40,596 nucleotides of DNA, taken from positions 1 through 40,596 of the forward strand of contig JAALLA010000016.1 in assembly GCA_011087765.1 (NCBI GenBank), given 5' to 3'. This stretch comes from Pirellulaceae bacterium (GTDB lineage: Bacteria; Planctomycetota; Planctomycetia; Pirellulales; Pirellulaceae). Shown here piece by piece: positions 26,297-33,735 of this stretch. The translations under genes and the position numbers were made by a program. Position 1 is the first letter of the stretch, and the number at the start of each line of letters is the position of its first letter. The notes beneath the pieces were generated by a model that had not been told where the DNA came from, made no database searches, and saw nothing but the letters and a program-made list of their open reading frames with translations.

Positions 26297-26375
26297 GGTT
26301 TTACTTTTTCTTGTGAGCCGTTGATGATTCCAACCGCTGTTCGTTTGTTTGTCTCTATTTTTTTCGTTGGCCTGC

Positions 26376-26744
26376 TTAGATAACTTCATTCGCCAGGCTG
26401 ACGATTTTCATGTAATTCTTATCTCGTAGTTCACGGGCAACCGCACCGAAAATACGTGTTCCTCTCGGGTTCTTATCCTTGTCGATAATCACTGCGGCGT
26501 TACTGTCAAATTTAATGTAGCTGCCGTCTTCCCGCCGTGTTCCTTTTTTGCAACGAACGATGACCGCACGGACAATCGCTTTCTTCTTGATGTCGCTACC
26601 AGGGATAACGCTTTTGACACTGCAAACGATTACGTCACCGAGTCCGGCGGTTCGGCGACGCGAACCTCCGAGAACTTTGATGCACATGATTTCTCGGGCA
26701 CCTGTGTTATCAGCGACTGCAAGTCTAGTTTCTGCTTGAATCAT
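26376..26744 (-). CDS. rplN: 50S ribosomal protein L14
   Basis: A 122-residue L14, at the subunit interface. Highly conserved from '[20 protein letters not shown]' through '[20 protein letters not shown]', '[20 protein letters not shown]' and '[20 protein letters not shown]'. Full length with a normal start. Its downstream neighbour is rplE directly, without the usual rplX. Confidence 0.98.
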   Translation of the reverse strand: MIQAETRLAVADNTGAREIMCIKVLGGSRRRTAGLGDVIVCSVKSVIPGSDIKKKAIVRAVIVRCKKGTRREDGSYIKFDSNAAVIIDKDKNPRGTRIFGAVARELRDKNYMKIVSLANEVI

Positions 26745-26801
26745 GATTCGTCAATGTATTAAAGTGATTTGTATCTATCGTTTAAAGCGTCGGCTTGGTA
26801 T

Positions 26802-27164
26802 TTACTCGGACGCTGTTTCTTCGGTTGCTGCTTCCGCCTTGGTTTCGGTAGCAACCACTTCGTTTTCTTCTGCTGATTCTCTCAGCTTACGGGCAGCTTT
26901 CATGGCGGTAACGTCAACTTCATTGCTCTTCTCAACAACGCTAACCAAAGCCCAGCGTTTCTTTTTGGAAAGTGGTGCGGCTTCGATAATTTGAACCGTA
27001 TCCCCTTCCTTCGACTCATTATTCTCATCGTGAACATAACAAGTGGTACGATCGCGATAGATCTTGCCGTACTTGGGGTGCCGAACCAGGCGTGCAATCT
27101 GAACGACTCGCGTCTTGTCCATTTTGTCACTCTTGACGCGACCGGTTAAAATTCGTTTCGGCAT
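26802..27164 (-). CDS. rpsQ: 30S ribosomal protein S17 with acidic C-terminal tail
   Basis: A 120-residue S17, a primary 16S rRNA-binding protein. The core 'GRVKSDKMDKTRVVQIARLV', 'HPKYGKIYRDRTTCYVHDE', 'EGDTVQIIEAAPLSKKKRW' spans about residues 7-80. A Glu/Ala/Thr-rich tail of roughly 35 residues (to 'AATEETASE') is beyond the usual end of bacterial S17 (about 85 residues). The tail is probably disordered and solvent exposed. It lies 57 bases before rplN. Confidence 0.95.
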   Translation of the reverse strand: MPKRILTGRVKSDKMDKTRVVQIARLVRHPKYGKIYRDRTTCYVHDENNESKEGDTVQIIEAAPLSKKKRWALVSVVEKSNEVDVTAMKAARKLRESAEENEVVATETKAEAATEETASE

Positions 27165-27226
27165 TTGTTATTCCAGTTTCTTCTTACTCTTAATGATTTC
27201 GTTTTTGCACTCAGCTCGCAGGCGGA

Positions 27227-27451
27227 TCACGCTTCGCTGCCGGAAGCAGCCTTGGCCACTTCGATTTCCCGTTGTCGCTGGATCGTTTTGATCTGAGCAA
27301 CCAACTTGCGGTTTCGTTTCAGTTCCGATGGAACATCCAAGCGATCGGTTTGTGCCTTGATTCGCAACTGAAACAAATCTTTGCACGCCTCTCGGAGGAC
27401 GGCTGCCATTTGCTCGTTACTCATTTCCCGTAGTTCTGATAGGGTCGCCAT
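27227..27451 (-). CDS. rpmC: 50S ribosomal protein L29
   Basis: A 74-residue two-helix protein near the peptide exit tunnel, where trigger factor and SRP dock. 'LSELREMSNEQMAAVLREAC' and 'KDLFQLRIKAQTDRLDVPSE' then 'LKRNRKLVAQIKTIQRQRE' match L29. A short Ala/Ser-rich tail is extra. It lies between rplP and rpsQ as usual. Confidence 0.94.
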   Translation of the reverse strand: MATLSELREMSNEQMAAVLREACKDLFQLRIKAQTDRLDVPSELKRNRKLVAQIKTIQRQREIEVAKAASGSEA

Positions 27452-27548
27452 GATCAGTTCGCTTTTCAGTTCGCTTTACGTAGTTGTTGTGCTTTTCTTT
27501 TTCCGTCGTTCCGGGGGTGCACCTGAGCGCCCCCCGCGTCGACCGATA

Positions 27549-27965
27549 CTAGATCGGTCGGCGTTTTACCATTCGCACGCGGAATGGCATTTTGTGAGCC
27601 AAACGAGCGAAGCAAATTTTTGCCTGCTGCTCGGTCACACCACTTAATTCGTACAAGACGGTTCCGGGCTTAATCGTGGCGACCCAATATTCAGGTTCAC
27701 CCTTACCCTTACCCATCCTGGTTTCCAACGGAGTCGACGTGATCGACCGGTGTGGGAACACCCGAATGTATAGTTTTCCAATTCCGCGAATATATTGTTG
27801 GGCCGCGATACGGCCTGCTTCGATAGTCTGTGCCTTCAGCCAGCCTGGATCAAGCGACTGGAGACCGTAGTCACCAAAGATAACGGTATTACCTCGAGTA
27901 GCGTTACCTTTTATATGACCTCTTTGGACCTTTCGATGCTTGACCCGTTTTGGCATCTGAGCCAT
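27549..27965 (-). CDS. rplP: 50S ribosomal protein L16
   Basis: A 138-residue L16, which helps shape the A-site and peptidyl transferase centre. Seen: 'MPKRVKHRKVQRGHIKGNAT', 'AGRIAAQQYIRGIGKLYIRV', 'FPHRSITSTPLETRMGKGKG' and 'PEYWVATIKPGTVLYELSGV'. The conserved N-terminus means the gene must start at 27965 (MAQMPKR) or 27956 (MPKR). Either way it overlaps the 3' end of rpsC by 62 or 53 bases in another frame. Confidence 0.96.
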   Translation of the reverse strand: MAQMPKRVKHRKVQRGHIKGNATRGNTVIFGDYGLQSLDPGWLKAQTIEAGRIAAQQYIRGIGKLYIRVFPHRSITSTPLETRMGKGKGEPEYWVATIKPGTVLYELSGVTEQQAKICFARLAHKMPFRVRMVKRRPI

Positions 27966-28611
27966 CGACTTCGTCTCCGTAATTACCTTGGTTAATCCAA
28001 ACTTGAACTCCGATGTGCCCTTGAGCAGTCAACGCTTCGCTGAAACCATAACTGATTTTAGCGCGAATTGTACTCAACGGAATCGAACCGCTAATGTGTT
28101 TCTCTCGGCGGGCCATTTCTGCACCACCCAAACGTCCAGCCAGTTGAACTTTGATGCCTTTGGCACCGGCGTCCATTGACTCTTCTGCCGCCCGCTTCAT
28201 GGTTCGGCGGAAACTAGCTCGACGTTGTAATTGTTCTGAAATCTTTTCGGCTACAAGCTGAGCTTGCAAATCAGGGCGACCAATTTCTTCGACTTTCAGG
28301 TTAATGCGTCGCCCGATTAGGTTTTGCATTTCATTCTGAAGCCGCTCAACTTCCTGCCCCTTCTTACCGATGATCAAGCCCGGCCGAGCGACGAACAAAG
28401 TGACCTTCACTTCATCGCGTGTCCGCTCAATCTCAACCCGATCGATTCCGGCTGCTTTGTAATTCTGCGTCGGGTGCTTTTGCACAAAATCGCGAATCTT
28501 TTTGTCTTCTACCAAGAGCGTCGCAAATTCAGCTTTGGGAGCGTACCACCGGCTTTTCCAGCCTTCCATGACCCCGGTTCGAAACGCGATTGGATTTACT
28601 TTTTGACCCAT
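27904..28611 (-). CDS. rpsC: 30S ribosomal protein S3
   Basis: A 235-residue S3, forming the mRNA entry pore with S4 and S5. Seen: 'GQKVNPIAFRTGVMEGWKSR', the KH domain with 'VARPGLIIGKKGQEVERLQN', 'GRLGGAEMARREKHISGSIP' and 'GYGFSEA'-like 'SYGFSEALTAQGHIGVQVWI'. The last 20 residues, a Lys/Ser/Gly-rich tail ending 'KGPKRSYKR', are encoded in bases that also encode the conserved start of L16 in another frame. Confidence 0.96.
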   Translation of the reverse strand: MGQKVNPIAFRTGVMEGWKSRWYAPKAEFATLLVEDKKIRDFVQKHPTQNYKAAGIDRVEIERTRDEVKVTLFVARPGLIIGKKGQEVERLQNEMQNLIGRRINLKVEEIGRPDLQAQLVAEKISEQLQRRASFRRTMKRAAEESMDAGAKGIKVQLAGRLGGAEMARREKHISGSIPLSTIRAKISYGFSEALTAQGHIGVQVWINQGNYGDEVDGSDAKTGQASKGPKRSYKR

Positions 28612-28649
28612 CTGTGACTCACTAAACGACAGTTGTTATTGTTTTGTTT

Positions 28650-28997
28650 TTATACTTCGTCGATGCCAACACGAATGTGTGACATGCGTTTTTTAATCAT
28701 GAACGACATGCCTCGAGCACGCGGTCGCACTCGCTTGAACATCGGCCCTCCGTCGATACAGACTTCGGAGATAAACAGATTGTGCTCTTCGACGATCTGC
28801 CCAGGGTTTTGACTAGGGTCCTGAGCATTGGCCAAAGCACTTTTGATAACCTTTTCAAGCATCCGAGCTCCACGCTGAGGCTGGTACTTAAGAATATCCA
28901 AAGCTTCGTCCACGAATTTCCCACGAACCAAATCGGCCAGAGGTCGAACTTTTCGTGCGCTAATTCGTGCGTAACGATGTTGTGATTGAAATGCCAT
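28650..28997 (-). CDS. rplV: 50S ribosomal protein L22
   Basis: A 115-residue L22, whose long hairpin lines the exit tunnel. 'HRYARISARKVRPLADLVRG', 'ALDILKYQPQRGARMLEKVI' and 'ISEVCIDGGPMFKRVRPRAR' then 'GMSFMIKKRMSHIRVGIDE' match the family; the hairpin tip is in the last motif. It lies 38 bases before rpsC in normal S10 order. Confidence 0.96.
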   Translation of the reverse strand: MAFQSQHRYARISARKVRPLADLVRGKFVDEALDILKYQPQRGARMLEKVIKSALANAQDPSQNPGQIVEEHNLFISEVCIDGGPMFKRVRPRARGMSFMIKKRMSHIRVGIDEV

Positions 28998-29069
28998 TTT
29001 TATGTCTGCGTCTAAATCGTGCTTGTTTTAATTTAAAGCCGGCTGCTGCCAACGAGTCGCTTAAGGCGG

Positions 29070-29339
29070 CTAACGCTTCTTGCCGCCACCGTGCCCCTTA
29101 AATGTTCGCGAAGGAGCGAACTCACCGAATTTGTGTCCAACCATGTCTTCGGTCATTAAAACCTTGACATGCTTTCGACCATCGTGGATCAGAAAAGTGT
29201 ATCCGATAAATTCCGGAATTACAGTGCAAGCCCGAGCCCATGTCTTAATGGGTTCTTTGGAGCCAGCGGCTTCCGCTTTTTGAACTTTTCGGTAAACCTT
29301 TTCGTCGACGAAAGGGCCTTTTTTCTGTGATCTACTCAT
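29070..29339 (-). CDS. rpsS: 30S ribosomal protein S19
   Basis: An 89-residue S19 of the small-subunit head. '[20 protein letters not shown]', '[20 protein letters not shown]' and '[20 protein letters not shown]' then '[14 protein letters not shown]' are all conserved. Complete, with ATG start, between rplB and rplV. Confidence 0.97.
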   Translation of the reverse strand: MSRSQKKGPFVDEKVYRKVQKAEAAGSKEPIKTWARACTVIPEFIGYTFLIHDGRKHVKVLMTEDMVGHKFGEFAPSRTFKGHGGGKKR

Positions 29340-29411
29340 AATGTTTTGTGTTCTTGTGGTTAGCGGCCGAATTCATTTGATTCGTTTGGCCGGTGTGCCT
29401 AAACGCGATTT

Positions 29412-30269
29412 CTATTTAACTTTCAACTGACCGTAACGCTTTGATTTACGCCGCCGGACAATAGAAGCATTGGATGCTTTTGCCTTTTGACGTGTTCGTC
29501 CACCTTTGGCTGGTACGCCCGACGGACTGACTGGGTGACGACCACCCTTTGTGCGTCCTTCACCACCACCGTGCGGGTGATCAACCGGGTTCATTGCGGT
29601 ACCGCGAACGTGAGGTCGACGTCCAAGCCAGCGTGAACGACCAGCTTTTCCGAGAACGACTGCGCCGTGTTCAGAGTGTCCGACCTTGCCGATCGTCGCT
29701 CGGCATGTGGCCGGAACTCGACGAATTTCACCGCTTGGCAATGAGATCTGAGCCCATTTGGCTTCACGAGCCATCAAGGTTGCTCCCACGCCAGCACTTC
29801 TGCACAGGATGCCGCCCTGGCCGGGTCGCATTTCGACATTGTGAATCGACGTTGCCAGTGGAATATTTTTAAGCGGCAGGCAATTACCAACGGTTGGCGG
29901 TGCTTCGGCACCGCTGAGGATGACGTTACCAACCTCAAGACCCTCAGGGGCAATGATGTATCGCTTTTCGCCGTCGACGTAGTAAATCAACGCAATGTAA
30001 GCACTGCGATTGGGATCGTACTGAATCGAATTCACGACTCCTTTCACCCCATCCTTATCCCGTTTGAAGTCGATGATTCGGTATCGCCGCTTGTGACCCC
30101 CGCCTCGATGCCGAGCCGTAATGATTCCCTGGTTGTTTCGACCGGCAGTCTTGACGACCGGGCGTAGCAGGCTTTTCTCTGGCTTGGCGCCTTTGGTTAG
30201 CTCTTTGAAGTCACTAACGCTTGCGTCGCGTCGTCCAGCGGAGGTTGGTTTGTATTTTCTGATTGCCAT
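29412..30269 (-). CDS. rplB: 50S ribosomal protein L2
   Basis: A 285-residue L2, needed for subunit association and peptidyl transfer. Seen: '[20 protein letters not shown]', '[20 protein letters not shown]', '[13 protein letters not shown]'-equivalent '[20 protein letters not shown]', and the C-terminal '[20 protein letters not shown]' with the conserved His near the active centre. Slightly longer than E. coli L2 (273). Confidence 0.97.
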   Translation of the reverse strand: MAIRKYKPTSAGRRDASVSDFKELTKGAKPEKSLLRPVVKTAGRNNQGIITARHRGGGHKRRYRIIDFKRDKDGVKGVVNSIQYDPNRSAYIALIYYVDGEKRYIIAPEGLEVGNVILSGAEAPPTVGNCLPLKNIPLATSIHNVEMRPGQGGILCRSAGVGATLMAREAKWAQISLPSGEIRRVPATCRATIGKVGHSEHGAVVLGKAGRSRWLGRRPHVRGTAMNPVDHPHGGGEGRTKGGRHPVSPSGVPAKGGRTRQKAKASNASIVRRRKSKRYGQLKVK

Positions 30270-30363
30270 TGCAATATTCCGTTTAGTTTGTGTTTGCGTT
30301 GCTTATCCGAATCGCCATTCGATATTTAGAAATCCGAGGATTCCTGACCAATTCCAGATTGGT

Positions 30364-30699
30364 CTAAAAGAAGTCAATCTTATCCTCTGGATGCAGAGTA
30401 ACGATTGCCTTCTTCCAGTCTTTTGTGCGGCCGAACCTGAACTTGTACCGACGCGGCTTTCCTTTTCGGATTTGCGTCGAAATTCCGGTTACCCTCACTT
30501 CAAAAAGCTTTTGAACAGCGTTTTTGATGTCTGTTTTCGTAGCCAGCGGATTGACTTTGAAAGTGTATTGATTCAATTCCGTCGACTGATACATCGCCTT
30601 TTCGGTGACGGTCGGCTTCAGGATGACCTGATGCGGTTCCAAAACCAACTTCTTGGGAAGCGCCGGTTTTCGATTTCGCTTGGTAATTACTTTGCCCAT
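30364..30699 (-). CDS. rplW: 50S ribosomal protein L23
   Basis: A 111-residue L23 at the exit-tunnel rim, where it docks SRP and trigger factor. 'LEPHQVILKPTVTEKAMYQS', 'NQYTFKVNPLATKTDIKNAV' and 'QKLFEVRVTGISTQIRKGKP' then 'RRYKFRFGRTKDWKKAIVTL' are conserved. A basic N-terminal stretch of about 18 residues is extra. Six bases separate it from rplD. Confidence 0.96.
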   Translation of the reverse strand: MGKVITKRNRKPALPKKLVLEPHQVILKPTVTEKAMYQSTELNQYTFKVNPLATKTDIKNAVQKLFEVRVTGISTQIRKGKPRRYKFRFGRTKDWKKAIVTLHPEDKIDFF

Positions 30700-30705
30700 C
30701 GTTGA

Positions 30706-31356
30706 TTAGCCCTTCGCCTCAGCCGTTGCCGAACTTGTTTTTTCTTTTAGTTGATCCATGGCTTCCTTGGTGACCAGCACTCGGTGCGGCTTCAGGATTG
30801 CCAATGCGTTGAGGTCACTTACCGGAAGAACCTCAACACGCTGCACGTTGCGAGCGCTCTTGTAAACCATCGGAGCGTGCTCCGCAGTCGTAATCAATGT
30901 GCTCTTACCTTCGAGCCCCATTGTTTTTAGCATCCCGGCGATCGCACTGGTTTTCGGTGCGTCCATCGAAAGGCCGTCGAGAACAACAACTTGCTCATCT
31001 TGAATTTTTCCAGCCATCGCCATACGAGTTGCAAGCCGAACTGCTTTTCGCGGAAGCCGATATGAGTAATCTCGGTTGCGAATTGCAAATGCATGGCCAC
31101 CGCCACGTCGAATGTTCGAACGGCGACTTCCCGCACGGGCATTACCCGTTCCTTTTTGGCGATACATCTTCTTTTTGTTACCAGCCACTTCAGCGCGACT
31201 TTTGGTTTTATGAGAACCCTGTCGTGCACTGGCTTGATACATCACGACCACGTCGTGCAACAATTGCTTGTTGATCGAGGATGCAATTTCGGTCGGATCG
31301 ATCTCGTATTTACCGATTTCTTTTCCGCTACTGTCGTATACAGGCAAACTAGCCAT
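30706..31356 (-). CDS. rplD: 50S ribosomal protein L4
   Basis: A 216-residue L4 with a tunnel-lining loop. 'LPVYDSSGKEIGKYEIDPTE', 'RQGSHKTKSRAEVAGNKKKM', 'YRQKGTGNARAGSRRSNIRR' and 'GGGHAFAIRNRDYSYRLPRK' are conserved, as is 'NALAILKPHRVLVTKEAMDQ' near the end. In E. coli L4 represses the S10 operon; whether that holds here cannot be read. 13 bases after rplC. Confidence 0.96.
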   Translation of the reverse strand: MASLPVYDSSGKEIGKYEIDPTEIASSINKQLLHDVVVMYQASARQGSHKTKSRAEVAGNKKKMYRQKGTGNARAGSRRSNIRRGGGHAFAIRNRDYSYRLPRKAVRLATRMAMAGKIQDEQVVVLDGLSMDAPKTSAIAGMLKTMGLEGKSTLITTAEHAPMVYKSARNVQRVEVLPVSDLNALAILKPHRVLVTKEAMDQLKEKTSSATAEAKG

Positions 31357-31369
31357 GATTGATATCAGC

Positions 31370-32086
31370 CTACTTCTTGTTTGTCTCTTGAATTACCAGA
31401 TAGCCACCGTTTGGCCCGGGGACTGCACCTTTGATAAGTAGCAGATTGTTTTCGGCATCGATTTTGTGAAGTCCGAGATTGCGAACGGTAACCCGTGCAG
31501 CACCGTAGTGTCCGGCCATCCGCTTCCCTTTGAAGGTGCGACTCGGCCAAGCGCTCATCCCGGTACCACCAGCATGACGATGACACTTCTTTACACCGTG
31601 CGTTGCTCGCTGGCCGCTGAAGTTGTGACGCTTCATAACACCAGCGAATCCGCGACCCTTGCTGACACCAATGACGTCAACACGAGCAACTTCTTCGAGC
31701 ACACTGACGCCGATATCCTGGCCGACTTCGACGCCTTCGGTTTCGCCGCGCAACTCGCGGATGAACTTCTTCGGTTCGCAACCAGCTTTCGCAGGCGACT
31801 CAACGCCCTTCGCAGCGAGAGTGCTGCTCCGCTTTGATTTGATATCTGCCACATGGCCGCGCTCAGAACGAGCTGCCTGGCTTTGACGGGACCGGCGATC
31901 CTTGGAAGGACGCTTTTTGTCTTCGAAGCCCAACTGAACGGCTGAATAACCATCTCTCTCATCTGTGCGCAGCTGGAGCACCTTGCAGGGCCCCGCTTCG
32001 ACAACTGTGACTGGCGTCGCAACCCCTGTTTCGGGATCGAACACCTGCGTCATCCCGACCTTACGGCCGAGTATGCCTTTCGTCAT
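31370..32086 (-). CDS. rplC: 50S ribosomal protein L3 with a basic internal insertion
   Basis: A 238-residue L3, an early assembly protein near the peptidyl transferase centre. The N-terminus 'TKGILGRKVGMTQVFDPETG' and the C-terminal domain 'GVSKGRGFAGVMKRHNFSGQ', 'RTFKGKRMAGHYGAARVTVR' and 'NLLLIKGAVPGPNGGYLVIQ' are normal. Between about residues 56 and 108 there is a Lys/Arg/Ser-rich stretch roughly 25 residues longer than in E. coli L3. That insertion largely accounts for the extra length (238 against about 209). Confidence 0.95.
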   Translation of the reverse strand: MTKGILGRKVGMTQVFDPETGVATPVTVVEAGPCKVLQLRTDERDGYSAVQLGFEDKKRPSKDRRSRQSQAARSERGHVADIKSKRSSTLAAKGVESPAKAGCEPKKFIRELRGETEGVEVGQDIGVSVLEEVARVDVIGVSKGRGFAGVMKRHNFSGQRATHGVKKCHRHAGGTGMSAWPSRTFKGKRMAGHYGAARVTVRNLGLHKIDAENNLLLIKGAVPGPNGGYLVIQETNKK

Positions 32087-32213
32087 GACTATTCGCCTTA
32101 TTGATTCAATTGGACTTGCCGCCGAAGAAGCCTAACCAGCAAACGCGGTTAGCTTATCCCCGCGGCTTCCGTACCATATGTTCTTTACTTGATTATAAAA
32201 TAGATCCCGCGAC

Positions 32214-32537
32214 CTACTTCGTCGACGCTTTGATTTTGATCTCAACGCCCGCGGGCAAACTCAATTTGTTCAATGCTTCAATTGTCTTGGCTGTTGCCTG
32301 AACAATGTCGATCAAACGCTTATGCGTTCGGATCTCGTACTGCTGGCGAGCCTTCTTGTTTACAAAAGGACCCGACAACACGGTGTAACGTTCAATTCTT
32401 GTCGGAAGTGGAATCGGCCCGTGAACTTCTGAATGAGTCCGCTTGGCAGTTTCGACGATCTCCGCAGCACTCTGATCTAGAATCGAGTGATCGTATGCTT
32501 CCATACGAATTCGAATTACTTCATGAATACCAGCCAC
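32214..32537 (-). CDS. rpsJ: 30S ribosomal protein S10
   Basis: A 107-residue S10, also known as the NusE antitermination factor. '[20 protein letters not shown]', '[20 protein letters not shown]', '[20 protein letters not shown]' and '[20 protein letters not shown]' cover nearly the whole family. It is the first gene of the cluster. No tuf, fusA, rpsG or rpsL lies upstream in this window. A promoter and hairpin leader precede it by about 120-180 bases. Confidence 0.97.
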   Translation of the reverse strand: MAGIHEVIRIRMEAYDHSILDQSAAEIVETAKRTHSEVHGPIPLPTRIERYTVLSGPFVNKKARQQYEIRTHKRLIDIVQATAKTIEALNKLSLPAGVEIKIKASTK

Positions 32538-32653
32538 TCAGTTCGTCTCCCAACAATTGTTAATCCTTCACAACACTAAACCACCGCGGTCATATATGCG
32601 TACCGAAGGCGACCCCGGCTTCATTTGCCGGATGCGAATTCGGTGTGAAGATT

Positions 32654-32682
32654 GGTTTTCCTGCAGAACTTGCGGGAAAACC
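32654..32682 (-). promoter_or_regulatory. Leader hairpin of the ribosomal cluster
   Basis: GGTTTTCC (32654-32661) and GGAAAACC (32675-32682) form an 8-bp stem with an inner GCA/TGC pairing. It lies at or just after the predicted transcription start, about 116 bases before rpsJ. It could stabilise the 5' end or act in feedback control. Confidence 0.5.
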
Positions 32683-32686
32683 GAAG

Positions 32687-32715
32687 AATTTATGCTCTCG
32701 CGGTGCTATCGTCAA
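32687..32715 (-). promoter_or_regulatory. Main promoter of the rpsJ-secY cluster
   Basis: On the minus strand TTGACG (32715-32710), a 17-base spacer, then TAAATT (32692-32687). It is well placed for the whole rpsJ-secY transcript, with a start near 32680 and a leader of about 140 bases. Confidence 0.65.
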
Positions 32716-32797
32716 CCGCAAATAAACAAAATACCTCGAAGAATTATATCCTCGCTCAACCTCAAGAAAAACTAGCCAATGGAAGTCGGCTTAATCT

Positions 32798-33248
32798 CTA
32801 AAAATCGAGGAATTGCAATGTGTCATCGTACTCGAAACGGTCTGAAATGTAGGGGATAATCTTGGATTTTGAAAAAAGTCTGATTTCGTCACTAATTTTA
32901 GCCGTATCGCCCCAGTTTCTAGCTTGAAGACGTCGGTTCTGCGGATCTGCTTGAAATTTTGCCAGATTGTTGGCCTGTCCATTGGGGTCGAGCGAGGGCG
33001 GATTGATTTCCAGCGATTGGGCTGGTTGGCTTGGAGGAATGCGCAGACTTGAGGGTTTGCGTGCCTTGGGTGCCTGCTGGTTGGTTTAGTGCACGGCTTT
33101 GTTCAAGTTGATCGTTCTGGTGTTTCTCCCTTACAATACTGGGATCGTTGGCTCGCTTAAAATCGGGACGCTGCGCGGCCTCGCGCGTTTGTTGCTGCAT
33201 TTGTGGTGTTTTATCTGGATTGTTTGAAAAGCCCTGGGGCCAGCAGCG
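32798..33248 (-). pseudogene. Probable frameshifted gene remnant upstream of rpsJ
   Basis: Two overlapping open frames on the minus strand together read like one hydrophilic protein. Frame A is open from 33248 to its stop at 32919, with an ATG at 33200. It gives 'QGFSNNPDKTPQMQQQTREA', 'AQRPDFKRANDPSIVREKHQ' and 'NDQLEQSRALNQPAGTQG'. Frame B is open from 33085 to a stop at 32798-32800. It gives 'IPPSQPAQSLEINPPSLDPN', 'GQANNLAKFQADPQNRRLQA', 'RNWGDTAKISDEIRLFSKSK' and 'IIPYISDRFEYDDTLQFLDF'. Past about 33040 frame A turns to low-quality Ser-rich sequence, while frame B looks natural. Frame B has no start codon at its head. One shift near 33040-33085 would join them. Frame A may also continue upstream of the TAA at 33249-33251. 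No family recognised. Confidence 0.4.
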
Positions 33249-33282
33249 TTAGGGTTGCCCGTAATTAGAGAAGGGGGATGGT

Positions 33283-33735
33283 TTGGTAGTTTGCGTCCGA
33301 GTTTTTCTATTAATTCTGGTGCCCTGGGTATTAACGGGCTCGGGTTTTGCGCAAACGCTTGGTGGTCGAAACGTGTACCGCCCTGTCCAGTTACCGGTTG
33401 TCTCGTTCTTTAATATAAGGACGGCGGTGAGTGTTCCCGATGGCGGTACGATGTCGTTGGGCGGTGTTTCTCGTTATTCGGAATCGAGCATCAGTCGAGG
33501 CATTCCGGGTTTGCGAGGGCCTGTGTTTCAGAGTCGGGCGACGGGTTACAACGTGCAAAGTAGTCGAGCCTCGGTTAAGGCGACCATTTTATCGACTCGT
33601 GAGATCAACGAGGCCTTAGCGATCGAGGGTGCTCGTCGTGCGTTAATTTACCAGCGCAGTGACCCCAACGGCAGTTTTGAGGTTCAAAAGAAAGCGGACT
33701 TCATTACACGGAATATCGGGCGCGTTCGCAAATAA
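33283..33735 (+). CDS. Small exported protein with secretin-like motif
   Basis: A 150-residue protein starting at TTG, with AAGGGGG five bases upstream. The ATG at 33278 runs into a stop after three codons, so it is not the start. A signal peptide ('VFLLILVPWVLTGSGFAQ') is cleaved near residue 24. The middle has 'RTAVSVPDGGTMSLGGVSRY', which resembles the 'VPDGGT..LGG' turn near the C-terminus of secretins. The protein is far too short to be a secretin. The rest is basic and Ser/Arg-rich with a helical C-terminus. The stop overlaps the ATG of the ABC ATPase (TAATG), so it belongs to that set. Inference: a periplasmic or outer-membrane partner of the transporter. Confidence 0.75.
   Translation: MVVCVRVFLLILVPWVLTGSGFAQTLGGRNVYRPVQLPVVSFFNIRTAVSVPDGGTMSLGGVSRYSESSISRGIPGLRGPVFQSRATGYNVQSSRASVKATILSTREINEALAIEGARRALIYQRSDPNGSFEVQKKADFITRNIGRVRK

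Noticed and set aside
32557..32775. Plus-strand 72-codon frame upstream of rpsJ
   Set aside because: It lies over the promoter and leader of the ribosomal cluster and has no protein-like pattern.
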